64,000 nt of DNA, taken from positions 806,001 to 870,000 of the forward strand of contig NZ_CP123584.1 of NCBI RefSeq assembly GCF_045277565.1, given 5' to 3'. The translations under genes were made by a program, and so were the position numbers. Under the pieces are notes generated by a model that did not search any database, was not told the DNA's origin, and worked only from the letters and a program-made list of their open reading frames with translations. This stretch comes from Aliisedimentitalea scapharcae (GTDB lineage Bacteria > Pseudomonadota > Alphaproteobacteria > Rhodobacterales > Rhodobacteraceae). Shown here one piece after another: positions 43,700-53,261 of the stretch (position 1 is its first letter; each line of letters opens with the position of its first letter).

Positions 43700-45022
43700 G
43701 TGAGAGTTGAAATCGACCAGAACTTGAGAGGCCCCGTACCGGATCGGATCGCAGTGCAGGTGCGGGGTGAAGCGGCATTCGCCTCCTGCTTTGCGACCGA
43801 TGAACTCGCCCTCGAGTCGCTGTCTGCCGCCGCCCGCGCTTTGGCGGCTTTGAGCGGTGTATCCGGCGTCGAAATCGACAGACGGTTGGCGTTGAAATGG
43901 TTTGATATGACTTTGCGCCCGTCCGGGTGGACAATGCCAAGCGCGTGGGATCCGATTGCCGGGGACTATCAGGCAGCTGATGGCTGGGTTCGCCTGCACA
44001 CGAATGCACCTCATCACCGGGATGCGGCCTTGGAGGTTTTGGGGTGCGCACCAGACCGGGATTCTGTGGCTCGGGCGGTATTGTGCTGGGACAAGGCTGA
44101 TCTGGAACAGGCTGTGGCAGTTGCGGGCGGGTGCAGCGCGGCCATGCATACATTGGATCAGTGGATGGCCCATCCGCAGGGACAGGCCGTTGCCAGGGAA
44201 CCTTTGGTTGCGTGGGAGACGCATGAACACGGACGGGCGGCCGTGGCCGACTTGTCAGATGTCAAAGTGCTCGATCTGACACGGGTGTTGGCAGGCCCGG
44301 TTGCCACCCGGTTTCTGGCCGGTTTTGGTGCGCAAGTGCTGAGAATTGATCCCCCGTCCTGGGGCGAACCAGGGGTTGAACCGGAAGTCACCTTGGGCAA
44401 GCGCTGCGCCGGACTGGAACTGCGGGACAGGAATGATCGCACGACGTTTGAAAGACTGCTGGGCCAGGCGGATATTTTGATCCACGGTTATCGTCCTGGT
44501 GCGCTCGCCCGGCTGGGCTATGATACGCTGGATTTGCAGCGGTTGTCGCCGGGGCTGATCGACGTCAGCCTGTGCGCCTATGGCTGGACCGGGCCAATGG
44601 CGGGGCGGCGTGGGTTTGATAGCCTGGTTCAGATGAGCAGTGGCATCGCAGCCGAAGGTATGATGCGAGCGGGTGCTGAGCGCCCTGTTCCGCTCCCTGT
44701 TCAGGCGCTTGACCACGCCACCGGGTATTTGATGGCCGCAGCCGGGTTAAGAGCGTTGAGCTGGCGCAATCACGGCCGGGGTGGCGCGTCGGCGCGGCTG
44801 TCACTGGCTCGGACGGCGGGTTTGTTGACCGGGACGGGCGCGCGAACGTTCAGCACGGATACGATTGGTGCAGAGATGGACGCCGATCTGAGCCAGGATG
44901 TCGAATACACCGGTTGGGGCACGGCATACCGGGTGAAATTTCCGCTGACGGTGGCGGGTGTGGGGCCAACATGGCGATATCCGGCCGGCCCGTTGCGCCG
45001 AGATGGCACAACCTGGGAATAA
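43700..45022 (+). CDS. CaiB/BaiF-type (class III) CoA transferase, permuted domain order
   Basis: 440 residues from GTG 43700, preceded by GAAGAGGGG. The typical family start, VLDLTRVLAGPVATRFLAGF with LRIDPPSWGEPG and LGKRCAGLELRD, appears only from about residue 190. The catalytic Asp region is GRRGFDSLVQMSSGIA. The first 180 residues (WDPIAGDYQAADGWVRLHTN, HPQGQAVA) look like the usual C-terminal part placed in front. So this is a CoA transferase subgroup with swapped halves. Substrate unknown. It is co-directional with fcl but 88 bases away and functionally unrelated. Confidence 0.8.
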   Translation: MRVEIDQNLRGPVPDRIAVQVRGEAAFASCFATDELALESLSAAARALAALSGVSGVEIDRRLALKWFDMTLRPSGWTMPSAWDPIAGDYQAADGWVRLHTNAPHHRDAALEVLGCAPDRDSVARAVLCWDKADLEQAVAVAGGCSAAMHTLDQWMAHPQGQAVAREPLVAWETHEHGRAAVADLSDVKVLDLTRVLAGPVATRFLAGFGAQVLRIDPPSWGEPGVEPEVTLGKRCAGLELRDRNDRTTFERLLGQADILIHGYRPGALARLGYDTLDLQRLSPGLIDVSLCAYGWTGPMAGRRGFDSLVQMSSGIAAEGMMRAGAERPVPLPVQALDHATGYLMAAAGLRALSWRNHGRGGASARLSLARTAGLLTGTGARTFSTDTIGAEMDADLSQDVEYTGWGTAYRVKFPLTVAGVGPTWRYPAGPLRRDGTTWE

Positions 45023-45120
45023 GAGCCCCCACTGGGGCCCTGAAAACAACGCCTTTTCGGTGGGCGCTTAAGGCGCAACAGGAGCTGAGCGTCTGGGTTG
45101 AAAAAAATCGAAAATACCTC

Positions 45121-45151
45121 TTGAAGCTACAGGAACTGTAGATCCTATCTT
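45121..45151 (+). promoter_or_regulatory. MerR-type promoter/operator of the metal P-ATPase
   Basis: TTGAAG (45121-45126) and TATCTT (45146-45151) make a -35/-10 pair separated by 19 bases, the over-long spacer typical of MerR-family activated promoters. In the spacer is the inverted repeat CTACAG-GAA-CTGTAG (45127-45141), placed as in CadR/ZntR/PbrR operators. No merR-type gene lies in the window. Confidence 0.75.
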
Positions 45152-45181
45152 GGGCGTGTCTCAGAAATCGGAGCCCACGCA

Positions 45182-47428
45182 ATGCCGCACGACACGAGTT
45201 TACAAACCCCGCCGCAGCCCCATGCAACCCAGTCGGCAGCTGGTGGGTGTTGTGGCACTGCTGCTCCGGTCACCAATCAGGCCCCGCCGCTTGGAACTGG
45301 CCGCAGCTTTCGGGTGAACGGGTTGGATTGCGCCGAAGAAGTCGCGGTTCTGAACAAGGTCCTGGCACCGCGATTGGGCGGAGAAGAACACCTGACTTTT
45401 GATGTTCTGAACGCCCGAATGACCATTCTCGACAGCGCTGAGCCAATGACGGATACAGACGTCTTGCGGTTGGTGGCGACAACCGGGCTGTCAGCCAAAC
45501 TGTGGGATGCCACCAGCGCCGAGGCAGATCACGCCGCGCATTTGGCGCGTCAGAAACGGTTCACCGGACTGTCCGCCGCGTTTTGGGCGTTTGGATTTGG
45601 GTACCATGTTGTCGAAACCGGGGTGCCCGGGTTGGTGGGGATTTTTTCGGGCCATGGCAACAGCCCCATGCCTCTGCTCGAAATCGGAGCGTTCCTGTTG
45701 GCGGTTGTTTTTGGGGCCTGGTTGGTGGCACCCAAGGCGTGGTTTGCTGCGCGGCGTCTGTCGCCGGACATGAACCTGTTGATGATTGTCGCCGTGATCG
45801 GAGCCATTGTTCTGGGCGAATTTTTCGAGGCTGCAACCGTTGCGTTCTTCTTTGCACTGTCTCTGACACTCGAAAGCTGGAGTGTCGGGCGCGCGCGCAC
45901 TGCTGTGTCGGCGTTATTGGATCTTGCCCCCCCGACGGCGCGTGTGATCGGACCGGACGACGCAGAACGGGATGTACCTGCTGTGCAGGTCGGTGTGGGG
46001 GATCGTTTCGTGGTGCGCGGTGGCGATCGTATTCCGCTGGACGGCCAGGTTGTTGACGGGGCAGGGGCCGTTGATCAGGCTCCGATCACAGGGGAAAGCG
46101 CGCTGGTCGCCAAAGAGCTTGGGGACGACGTGTTTGCTGGGACGATCAATGGAGAGGGAACCTTGATCGTTCGTGCAACCAAACCGTCAACCGATACGGT
46201 GCTGTCCCGCATCATCCGCATGGTCAGTGACGCCCATTCCCGCCGGGCCGAGGTTGAACAATGGGTAACACGGTTCGCCCGCATCTATACTCCGGCTATC
46301 ATGGGATTGGCGATTTTGATCGCGGTGGTTCCCCCGATCCTGTTTGGGGGGGAATGGGCGAATTGGATCTATAACGCGCTGGTATTGCTGGTGATCGCCT
46401 GTCCCTGTGCGTTGGTTATCTCCACACCGGTTTCGATCGTGGCTGCCTTGGCGTCCTCTGCCCGCAATGGGGTGCTGATCAAAGGCGGGGCCTATGTCGA
46501 AATTCCAGGTCGGCTGACCGCTTTGGCCATGGATAAAACCGGCACGCTGACCGAAGGCGAGCCCGAAGTCGCAAACATTTTCCCGCTGGGGACCGACGAA
46601 AGTTCCCTGTTGACTGTGGCGGCAGCGCTGGAGGCGCGTTCCTCCCACCCGCTGGCGCGGGCCATCCTGGCCCGAGCAAGCCATGTTCCCGCAGCCAAGG
46701 AAACATGTATCGTTCCCGGTCGAGGGGTCGAGGGTCTGGTCGATGGTCAATCTGTCTGGCTGGGGTCGGATCGGTTTGCTACAGAAAAACGGGCGACTTT
46801 GCCGATCGATGTGCGCGACAGAATTGAAAAGGCGGGCAGCACCTTGGTTGCTGTTGGCACAGGGGACCGTCTGTTGGGAATTCTGGAGTTGCGGGACCGG
46901 GTCCGTCCAGACGCAAAAGCAGTCGTGGCTCGACTGCACGCGCAAGGCATCGACAAGATCGTTATGCTGACCGGCGACAATGCGCGCACGGCCCAGGCTG
47001 TTGCAGATCAGATCGGCATAGACGAGGTGCATGCCGAATTGCTGCCGCAGGATAAGGTCGTGGCCATTGAAGAGCTGACCGCCGGGCATGACGTGGTGGC
47101 GATGATCGGGGACGGAGTCAATGATGCCCCGGCGATGGCGCGGGCGCATTTTGCCATTGCCATGGGTGCAGTCGGGTCGGATGCGGCCATTGAAACTGCT
47201 GACATTGCGTTGATGAGCGATGACATCACCAAACTGCCGTGGCTGGTGAAACATTCGCGCCACACAATGGCGATCATTCACCAGAATATTGGTGTTGCCT
47301 TGGTGACCAAGGCCATCTTTGTTGGTCTGACGGCCTTGGGTATGGCGTCGATGTGGGGTGCGATCGCGGCTGATGTCGGTGTGTCATTGGCCGTGGTGGC
47401 CAATGCGCTGCGATTGCTCAGGGCCTGA
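45182..47428 (+). CDS. Zn/Cd/Pb-type P1B-ATPase
   Basis: Exports divalent soft metals using ATP. 748 residues. A Cys-containing N-terminal tail (AAGGCCGTAA) is followed by a degenerate heavy-metal domain (RVNGLDCAEEVAVLN, with one Cys instead of CxxC). The membrane metal site is CPC (Cys407, Cys409) in VIACPCALVISTPV; the phosphorylated Asp451 is in MDKTGTLTEG; ITGES and MIGDGVNDAPAMA are the actuator and hinge motifs. The CPC group, the DCAEE-type N-domain and the MerR-type promoter favour a ZntA/CadA role over copper. Confidence 0.92.
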   Translation: MPHDTSLQTPPQPHATQSAAGGCCGTAAPVTNQAPPLGTGRSFRVNGLDCAEEVAVLNKVLAPRLGGEEHLTFDVLNARMTILDSAEPMTDTDVLRLVATTGLSAKLWDATSAEADHAAHLARQKRFTGLSAAFWAFGFGYHVVETGVPGLVGIFSGHGNSPMPLLEIGAFLLAVVFGAWLVAPKAWFAARRLSPDMNLLMIVAVIGAIVLGEFFEAATVAFFFALSLTLESWSVGRARTAVSALLDLAPPTARVIGPDDAERDVPAVQVGVGDRFVVRGGDRIPLDGQVVDGAGAVDQAPITGESALVAKELGDDVFAGTINGEGTLIVRATKPSTDTVLSRIIRMVSDAHSRRAEVEQWVTRFARIYTPAIMGLAILIAVVPPILFGGEWANWIYNALVLLVIACPCALVISTPVSIVAALASSARNGVLIKGGAYVEIPGRLTALAMDKTGTLTEGEPEVANIFPLGTDESSLLTVAAALEARSSHPLARAILARASHVPAAKETCIVPGRGVEGLVDGQSVWLGSDRFATEKRATLPIDVRDRIEKAGSTLVAVGTGDRLLGILELRDRVRPDAKAVVARLHAQGIDKIVMLTGDNARTAQAVADQIGIDEVHAELLPQDKVVAIEELTAGHDVVAMIGDGVNDAPAMARAHFAIAMGAVGSDAAIETADIALMSDDITKLPWLVKHSRHTMAIIHQNIGVALVTKAIFVGLTALGMASMWGAIAADVGVSLAVVANALRLLRA

Positions 47429-47453
47429 TGGAAACCGGGTGGACCTGTTCCGG

Positions 47454-47951
47454 TCAATCCCCGCGACACCAGGCGCGGATTGCATTCGGGTCGGCCGGTA
47501 GATCGGTGGCCAGTCCGCTGGCAAAACTGTCAAAATTCGCCCGGCTGGCACCGACGCCGACCAGAACAGGGATGCCGCGTTCCAAGGCCTTGCCGATGAC
47601 TGCACAGAATCCGCGTCCTGCCGCCTCTTCAGGGCCGAATTTGTTCAGAATAAAAACGCTGGCTTCGTCCAGTTCGGCGTTCTCGACAGTGGAAACCGCC
47701 TGGGCAATTGCACCAGGGTCCAACCGACAGGCGTCAGACCCTTCTCCGAGGGACTGGGTGATCTTGATCTGAGGGCCGTCCGGCAGAACCCGCACCACCA
47801 TGTCACAGCCATTGGCAAAGGCGCTTTCGTGGTCCAGAACCTTGACGATCCCAGATGTGCGGATCCCGTCCCGTTCGAGCAACGCAGCCGTTTGGGCCAG
47901 AATGCGGTCGGTTTCTCCGCGACCTTCGGCGCTGACACATGCGAGTTTCAT
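47454..47951 (-). CDS. DUF2478 family protein
   Basis: 165 residues. The start MKLACVSAEGRGETDRILAQ, a central KVLDHESAFANGCDMVVRVL, and FILNKFGPEEAAGRGF with VLVGVG near the end fit DUF2478, a small alpha/beta NTPase-like domain that is often found near molybdate or anaerobic respiration genes. It lies 12 bases after nnrS on the same strand and probably belongs to that operon. Function unknown. Confidence 0.75.
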   Translation of the reverse strand: MKLACVSAEGRGETDRILAQTAALLERDGIRTSGIVKVLDHESAFANGCDMVVRVLPDGPQIKITQSLGEGSDACRLDPGAIAQAVSTVENAELDEASVFILNKFGPEEAAGRGFCAVIGKALERGIPVLVGVGASRANFDSFASGLATDLPADPNAIRAWCRGD

Positions 47952-47963
47952 GAGGATCTCCTT

Positions 47964-49187
47964 TCAAACTTTCGGGCGCAGAGTTTGGGCCGGATTTGTT
48001 TTGCGCCCACTCAGAACCGGACGCCGCGGTGGTCCGGTCAGGGCCGCGCGAAATCCAAAAATGAACACGGCCCAGCTGAGACACCAGAGCAATCCTGACA
48101 GAGCAATGAACGCCATGTATTGATCTGGAGCAAGCGGGGCCAGGAGCCGGACAACAAGCGAGGCCCACAGCGACGCAAAAGCAATCAAGAACCAGCGACC
48201 AACGCTCAGCCGATCGTCGCGCAGTGTTGCAGCGGCACGGGCCGAGATGGCCATGATCAAACCGGACATTGCACCAACGGTCAGAATATGCAGGCCATCG
48301 GCGATGGGGTATGGGGTTAGATCCAACAGGGCAAAGCCCACAATCGCGCACCCCAGCGGAACCCAGAAAAAGTTCACATGCAGCATGAGAAGCAAGGGGT
48401 CGTGAAGGGTTTCGCGGGTTCGCCATTGGCGAATCCCGCCCAGCATCAGGAGAGCAGCCAGGCCCAACAGAGCCCCGGCGCAGTTGGGCAACTCAAAAAT
48501 CTGGAACGACAGCGATGCGGCCAACGAGACCTGTGCCGGCCGCCAACAGCGTGAGGTCAAGTCATCGTCAGAAAGACTGTTGCCCCGTTTCCGCAATGCG
48601 TTCCGAGTAAAGCCCGGAATGGCGCGGCTGGCAATGGTCGTGATCAGCAACGCAAAGGCAATTGCCCCTGCCTGTGCGGCGATCTTCCCTTCCCACAGAT
48701 CCGCTTTGGCCATTCTGCTTAGAAATATTGCATCCCCCAGACCAAAAACCAGTATTGCTGCCACAAAACCCAGCTTGTGAAAGCTTCGGGCGGCCAGAAT
48801 TGGCAGGCCGATGAGCATTGCAAGATAGAGGAAGAAAGCCGAGTTCACCGCGACTTGGAGCAAGGGTGGGATTGCGAGTGTCGTGGACAGGCGCCCCAAC
48901 ACCCAGAGGATCAAAAGGGCCTGCAAGGGGCGACCTTGCAACGGTTCTGTGCCGGTCCAATTGGGCAGCGCGGTCAACAGGTATCCGGCGACCGCGGCCC
49001 CGCCAAACCCGACGAGCATCTCGTGGGCGTGCCACAGCGATGGTGTCGCCAACCCGACGGGGGCTTGCAGCAAGGGCCACCAGATGATGGCGACCAGGGC
49101 CCAAATAATCCCGGCGAGAAACAAGGGGCGGTGCGGCGCAGCCCAAAAGTGTTTGAATGGACCGATTTGGGCAGGATCGCGTGTCAT
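47964..49187 (-). CDS. nnrS: NnrS family heme membrane protein
   Basis: 407 residues with about 12 hydrophobic segments. HFWAAPHRPLFLAGIIWALV at the start, LWHAHEMLVGFGGAAVAGYL, GMARLA-type loops and HILTVGAMSGLIMAISARA are NnrS hallmarks with heme-ligand His residues. NnrS proteins help bacteria cope with nitric oxide and occur with denitrification genes. It sits between DUF2478 and ubiV (6 bases after the ubiV stop), which ties nitrosative stress to anaerobic quinone synthesis. Confidence 0.9.
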   Translation of the reverse strand: MTRDPAQIGPFKHFWAAPHRPLFLAGIIWALVAIIWWPLLQAPVGLATPSLWHAHEMLVGFGGAAVAGYLLTALPNWTGTEPLQGRPLQALLILWVLGRLSTTLAIPPLLQVAVNSAFFLYLAMLIGLPILAARSFHKLGFVAAILVFGLGDAIFLSRMAKADLWEGKIAAQAGAIAFALLITTIASRAIPGFTRNALRKRGNSLSDDDLTSRCWRPAQVSLAASLSFQIFELPNCAGALLGLAALLMLGGIRQWRTRETLHDPLLLMLHVNFFWVPLGCAIVGFALLDLTPYPIADGLHILTVGAMSGLIMAISARAAATLRDDRLSVGRWFLIAFASLWASLVVRLLAPLAPDQYMAFIALSGLLWCLSWAVFIFGFRAALTGPPRRPVLSGRKTNPAQTLRPKV

Positions 49188-49193
49188 AACCGT

Positions 49194-50090
49194 TTAACTG
49201 GATCCAGAGAATTCCACACCGGTGGCACCCGTCAAAAACCCATCGCTCAATCGAATGCCTGGATCGACAGAGCGAACCGAGGCAATCAGGGCATCGGCCT
49301 CGATCTGACCATCGACCCGTTGCCGATAGAGCCGGCACAGGTCGGCGAACCCTTTTGACTGTGGTGACAGGCGCAAAGCACTGACCCCGGCTTGCTTCAG
49401 CGTCTCGATCTGGTGGGCGGTACAGGCGTAGGTGTCGGACAAGGTCTGCACCCCGTTCATGGTCAGAAATGGTTTGTGATCCAGCGTCTTGACGTCCAGT
49501 CCGTCTGGGTCATCTTCGCAGGCGAATTGGCAGTTGTCCTTGGTCCGCCCATGCAGGCGGGCGTGATAGCAACGGCCGGATATGGCCAGCGGCAATCGGC
49601 CATGTCCCCAAATCTCAACCGTCACACCCAGTTTCTGGGCCGCATCACACAACGCCTGAACCGAACCCAAGGGAAGTTCGGGCGGTAGACAGATCTGAGT
49701 TGCGCCACGTGATGCCAGCCAGGCGAGGGTGCCTTCGTTGTAGACATTGACCAATGGGCCGACGGCAAAATCGATCCCCTGCGGGATATAGGCCAGAGCA
49801 GTCAGGTCATTGACTTCGATCTCGATGCCCATGTCGACCAGATCGGCCATCAATTTGCGTTCACGTTTCAGGGTGATCAGGGCCAAGCTGGTCAGAGATA
49901 CCTTCTTGCCCGCCTCAAACAGGATGGTGATCGCGTTTTCGATCCGGTCTTGAAAATAGGGTAGCCGCTTGGAGCAGACCAATTCGCCCAGGACGACGCG
50001 GTCAACCGGAGCCCCGGCAAGGCCCTGATAGAATTCAGACCAATGGTCCGCCTTCCAAAAGTATTGAATGGGTCCGACAGTCAATTCCAT
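49194..50090 (-). CDS. ubiV: UbiV, U32-family subunit for anaerobic ubiquinone synthesis
   Basis: 298 residues from ATG 50090. A U32-peptidase-like fold in which Cys residues hold a 4Fe-4S cluster: one in VLGELVCSKRLPYF and three in SGRCYHARLHGRTKDNCQFA with its following Cys. With UbiU it performs oxygen-independent hydroxylation of the ubiquinone ring. It starts four bases after the ubiU stop, so the two are co-translated. Confidence 0.93.
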   Translation of the reverse strand: MELTVGPIQYFWKADHWSEFYQGLAGAPVDRVVLGELVCSKRLPYFQDRIENAITILFEAGKKVSLTSLALITLKRERKLMADLVDMGIEIEVNDLTALAYIPQGIDFAVGPLVNVYNEGTLAWLASRGATQICLPPELPLGSVQALCDAAQKLGVTVEIWGHGRLPLAISGRCYHARLHGRTKDNCQFACEDDPDGLDVKTLDHKPFLTMNGVQTLSDTYACTAHQIETLKQAGVSALRLSPQSKGFADLCRLYRQRVDGQIEADALIASVRSVDPGIRLSDGFLTGATGVEFSGSS

Positions 50091-50094
50091 GCCG

Positions 50095-51078
50095 CTATCT
50101 CCAAGTCTTTTTATAAGCACCGGCCGTGGTGGCCTGGCCTTCGGACAGGCGTGCCAACATGCCTTCTGGCAGGGGCAGGCCCGCGTCCAGCGCATCCACA
50201 GCCTGACGGAAATTGCGCACAACCTGCGCCACATAGGACCGTGACCTTTGTCGGCCTTCGATTTTCAACGCTGTAACCCCTGCCTTTTGCAGTTGAGGGA
50301 TCAGATGTTCGGCGTTCAGGCTGACCGGGTCTTCGAACAGGTGACCGGTCTTTTCGCCTGCACTGAAACAGCCCTTGCACAGTGTCGGGTAGGGCGCGGG
50401 TTCGTCTTTGCCGACACGGTGGATGGTGTATCCGCCAAGCTCGGCGTCCAGCACGCCGGCCTTTTCGTGGTATTCCACGTGGCTGGCAGGGGAACACACG
50501 CCATTCATGTTTGGGGACAACCCGGTGGCATAGGAGGACAAAGAACAACGCCCCTCGGCCATCACGCACAGCCCACCAAAGACAAAGACTTCGGTTTCGA
50601 CTTTGGTTTCGGCATTGATGGCCTTGATTTCCTGTACTGACAAAACGCGGGGCAGGACCACCCGTTTGACGCCGAATGTGTCCGCGTAAAAGTTTATGAT
50701 GTCAGCATTGGCCGCTGCTGCCTGAACCGACAGATGCCGTCGCAGGTTCGGATGATTGCGCGCAGCGTGATCCAACAGGCCCACATCGGCCAGGATCACG
50801 GCATCTGCATCGCAGGATTCGGCATCGGCGACGGCGGCGTGCCAGATCTGTTCGGCACCTGCGCGGGGGTAGGTGTTGATCGCCACCAACACCTTGGCCC
50901 CGTGCCCATGGGCAAAGGCCACCCCTTCGCGCATCTCGGCGCGATCAAAATTCAGTCCTGGAAAGTTGCGTGCATTGGTTTCATCCGCAAAGCCGCAATA
51001 GATTGTGTGTGCGCCTGCCTTGACCGCGGCGCGCAGGGCGGCTGGGGTTCCCGCCGGACAGACGATTTCCATCACCAT
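50095..51078 (-). CDS. ubiU: UbiU, U32-family subunit for anaerobic ubiquinone synthesis
   Basis: 327 residues from ATG 51078, with GAGGAGAG upstream; ATG 51072 is two codons later. MEIVCPAGTPAALRAAVKAG starts the U32 fold. Cluster ligands are visible in FGGLCVMAEGRCSLSSYATG, NGVCSPASH and LCKGCFSAGE. It forms a heterodimer with UbiV. Its start overlaps the ubiT stop. Confidence 0.93.
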   Translation of the reverse strand: MVMEIVCPAGTPAALRAAVKAGAHTIYCGFADETNARNFPGLNFDRAEMREGVAFAHGHGAKVLVAINTYPRAGAEQIWHAAVADAESCDADAVILADVGLLDHAARNHPNLRRHLSVQAAAANADIINFYADTFGVKRVVLPRVLSVQEIKAINAETKVETEVFVFGGLCVMAEGRCSLSSYATGLSPNMNGVCSPASHVEYHEKAGVLDAELGGYTIHRVGKDEPAPYPTLCKGCFSAGEKTGHLFEDPVSLNAEHLIPQLQKAGVTALKIEGRQRSRSYVAQVVRNFRQAVDALDAGLPLPEGMLARLSEGQATTAGAYKKTWR

Positions 51079-51599
51079 GCCATACTCTCCTCGGGGCGGG
51101 ACAGGCAAACGCCGGTGCGTCGTTCAGCAAGGGCCGCCAATTGTTTCAAAGGCTGGGCAAGGGGGCGGGGCAGATTGGACAGCTCCTGGGTCATGTCCAA
51201 TTCTGCATCGTCGACCGCATTGCGCAGCGCCAACGCGGCAGCGGTATCGCCCTGGACCACGAGGTCCCGTGAAAAGAACAAAGCGTCCCCATCATAGGCC
51301 CCGTGGACCAACCCCAGCAGGGCCGCCATTGGCCCGGCGATCTTTGCATCCTCTCCCCCGGATTTCCGGGTTACGGTGACCTTGGGGCTGCCCTGTCGTG
51401 GTTCCAGCAAGATGGCAAAGGGCAGATCCGTTGGGTCCAGCAAAAACCGCGCGTTGGCGTGCTCTCCCAGACGGCGAAACAGACCGGGGTGATGTTTGGC
51501 CACAGATTTGGCATAGGCGGTCAGAGACAGGGACAGCGGGGCAAGCGGCAGCAATCGCAACACCCGGCTGGGCAATTGCGGAAAGACCGGAATCGGCAT
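51072..51599 (-). CDS. ubiT: UbiT, SCP2-domain lipid-binding protein
   Basis: About 175 residues from ATG 51599. A SCP2-type domain (ARFLLDPTDLPFAILLEPR, GALFFSRDLVVQGD-like text with DGDALFFSRDLVVQGDTAAA) is predicted to bind ubiquinone intermediates for the anaerobic pathway. A TTG at 51614, spaced 6 bases from AAAGGA, is an alternative start; GTG 51674 is unlikely because it lies between the FNR-type site and the expected transcription start. First gene of ubiT-ubiU-ubiV-nnrS-DUF2478. Confidence 0.85.
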   Translation of the reverse strand: MPIPVFPQLPSRVLRLLPLAPLSLSLTAYAKSVAKHHPGLFRRLGEHANARFLLDPTDLPFAILLEPRQGSPKVTVTRKSGGEDAKIAGPMAALLGLVHGAYDGDALFFSRDLVVQGDTAAALALRNAVDDAELDMTQELSNLPRPLAQPLKQLAALAERRTGVCLSRPEESMAW

Positions 51600-51683
51600 G
51601 GCGGGGTCTGGCAATACGAATCCTTTCGGGTCGCGGGAGCTGCGCGTTCCATCATTGGTCTTAAGCAGGTCCACACCATCCGG

Positions 51684-51701
51684 AATTGACGATCGTCAAT
51701 T
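51684..51701. promoter_or_regulatory. FNR/FnrL-type operator in the ubiT-ubiD divergent promoter
   Basis: AATTGACGATCGTCAATT is an 18-bp perfect palindrome with the core TTGAC-N4-GTCAA (51686-51699), the pattern of the FNR/CRP superfamily. It is 85 bases before the ubiT start and 52 before the ubiD start, suitable for activating one or both. The regulator could be FnrL, or an NnrR/DnrD-type nitric oxide sensor. Confidence 0.8.
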
Positions 51702-51752
51702 AGGCTGGCGGAAATTGCTGATAGGTGCTGGAAAACTTTTGGAGTGGTCTCT

Positions 51753-53261
51753 ATGCGCGACTATCCTGCTTTTCCCAGCCTGCGCAGCTATCTCGACTGG
51801 TGTCGCGAGAGTGGGCAATTCTGCATGATTGATGAACCTGTTTCGGTGCGGCATCAGATGACAGCGGTGCATCGGGCGGTATTGGAAAAATCGGGCCCTG
51901 TTCTGGAATTCGCGCACCCGGTGCTGGACTGTGGGGCACGCGCCGACGTTCCGGTGATTGCCAACCTGTTTGGAACCAAGGAACGGGTGGCCGCCGGGTT
52001 GGGGGTGACATTTGACAGGCTGGAGGATCTTGGGGCCTTTCTGGCAGACCTGCGATCACCCTCTCCCCCCGAAGGCGTGCGGGATGCGCTGTCGCGCTGG
52101 CCGATGCTCAAGGCGGCATTAACCACCCGGCCCAAGATCGTTTCCAGCGCACCGGTGCAACAGGTGGTGCATGACGGTGATCAGGTCGACCTGAGCGCAC
52201 TCCCGGTCCAGACTCATTGGCCTGGTGACGCAGGGCCGTTGATCACCTGGCCTGTTGTGATCACACGCCCGCATGGGACCCAGGCGCAAGATGTGGGGAC
52301 TTATAATGCTGGTGTCTACCGGGCGCAGGTTTGGGACGAGAACCGGATCATCATGCGTTGGTTGCCGCATCGTGGTGGTGCCAAACACCATCACAGTTGG
52401 ACCAGGGCGAATGAACCGACCCCGGTGGCCATCGTTTTGGGGGCTGATCCGGCAACCCTGCTGTCAGCGGCGTTGCCATTACCGGAAACCGTGTCGGAAC
52501 TGTCCTTCAGTGGTGCGTTCAGCGGGTGTCGGCCCCGCCTGGTCCCGGCCAAGACGGTTCCGTTGCTGGTCCCGGCAGAGGCCGAGATCGTTTTGGAGGG
52601 CTGGGTTTCCCCCACGGAAACCGCCCCCGAAGGCCCCTTTGGCGATCATACCGGTTATTACAATCCGGCCGAACCTTTCCCGGTTATGCAGGTGACGGCA
52701 ATCACGCACCGCAAGGACGCGTTATACCTGTCCACCTATACGGGGCGCCCGCCAGATGAACCCGCGATCATTGGCGAAGTGTTCAACACGTTGGCATTGC
52801 CCACCATACAGGCGCAGATCCCAGAGGTCCGCAAACTGTGGTTGCCGCCTGCTGCTTGTTCCTATCGCATGGCGATTGTCAGTATCGACAAACGATATCC
52901 CGGTCAGGCCCAACGGGTGATGATGGCGTTGTGGGGAATGTTGCCACAGTTCAGCTTTACCAAGATGATCATCGTGGTCGATGCAGACATCGACCCGACC
53001 GATTGGGAGGACGTGGCCTGGGCGTTGGCCACGCGGATGGATCCGGGACAGGATGTCACCCTGTTGGAGCGCACCCCTATGGATTACCTCGATTTTGCGT
53101 CTCCGCAGCCGGGGTTGGCCGGCAAGATGGGCATTGATGCCACGACCAAGATCGGCAGTGAAACCAACCGGGTCTGGGGCAGGGTAATGAAAACTGGCGA
53201 TGCCGATGCGAATTTTGCTGCCGATTTGGTGGCGCGCGTTTTGCCGGGGATGGGATCATGA
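51753..53261 (+). CDS. ubiD: UbiD-family prenyl-FMN decarboxylase
   Basis: Removes the carboxyl group from 4-hydroxy-3-polyprenylbenzoate, or from a related acid, using prenylated FMN. 502 residues from ATG 51753 (GGAG at 51741-51744). NAGVYRAQVW, IMRWLPHRGGAKHH and EGPFGDHTGYYNPAEPF are family motifs that form the cofactor and Glu-Arg-Glu site. The overlap with ubiX and the divergent ubiTUV support ubiquinone synthesis; UbiD relatives acting on other aromatic acids cannot be excluded. Confidence 0.88.
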   Translation: MRDYPAFPSLRSYLDWCRESGQFCMIDEPVSVRHQMTAVHRAVLEKSGPVLEFAHPVLDCGARADVPVIANLFGTKERVAAGLGVTFDRLEDLGAFLADLRSPSPPEGVRDALSRWPMLKAALTTRPKIVSSAPVQQVVHDGDQVDLSALPVQTHWPGDAGPLITWPVVITRPHGTQAQDVGTYNAGVYRAQVWDENRIIMRWLPHRGGAKHHHSWTRANEPTPVAIVLGADPATLLSAALPLPETVSELSFSGAFSGCRPRLVPAKTVPLLVPAEAEIVLEGWVSPTETAPEGPFGDHTGYYNPAEPFPVMQVTAITHRKDALYLSTYTGRPPDEPAIIGEVFNTLALPTIQAQIPEVRKLWLPPAACSYRMAIVSIDKRYPGQAQRVMMALWGMLPQFSFTKMIIVVDADIDPTDWEDVAWALATRMDPGQDVTLLERTPMDYLDFASPQPGLAGKMGIDATTKIGSETNRVWGRVMKTGDADANFAADLVARVLPGMGS

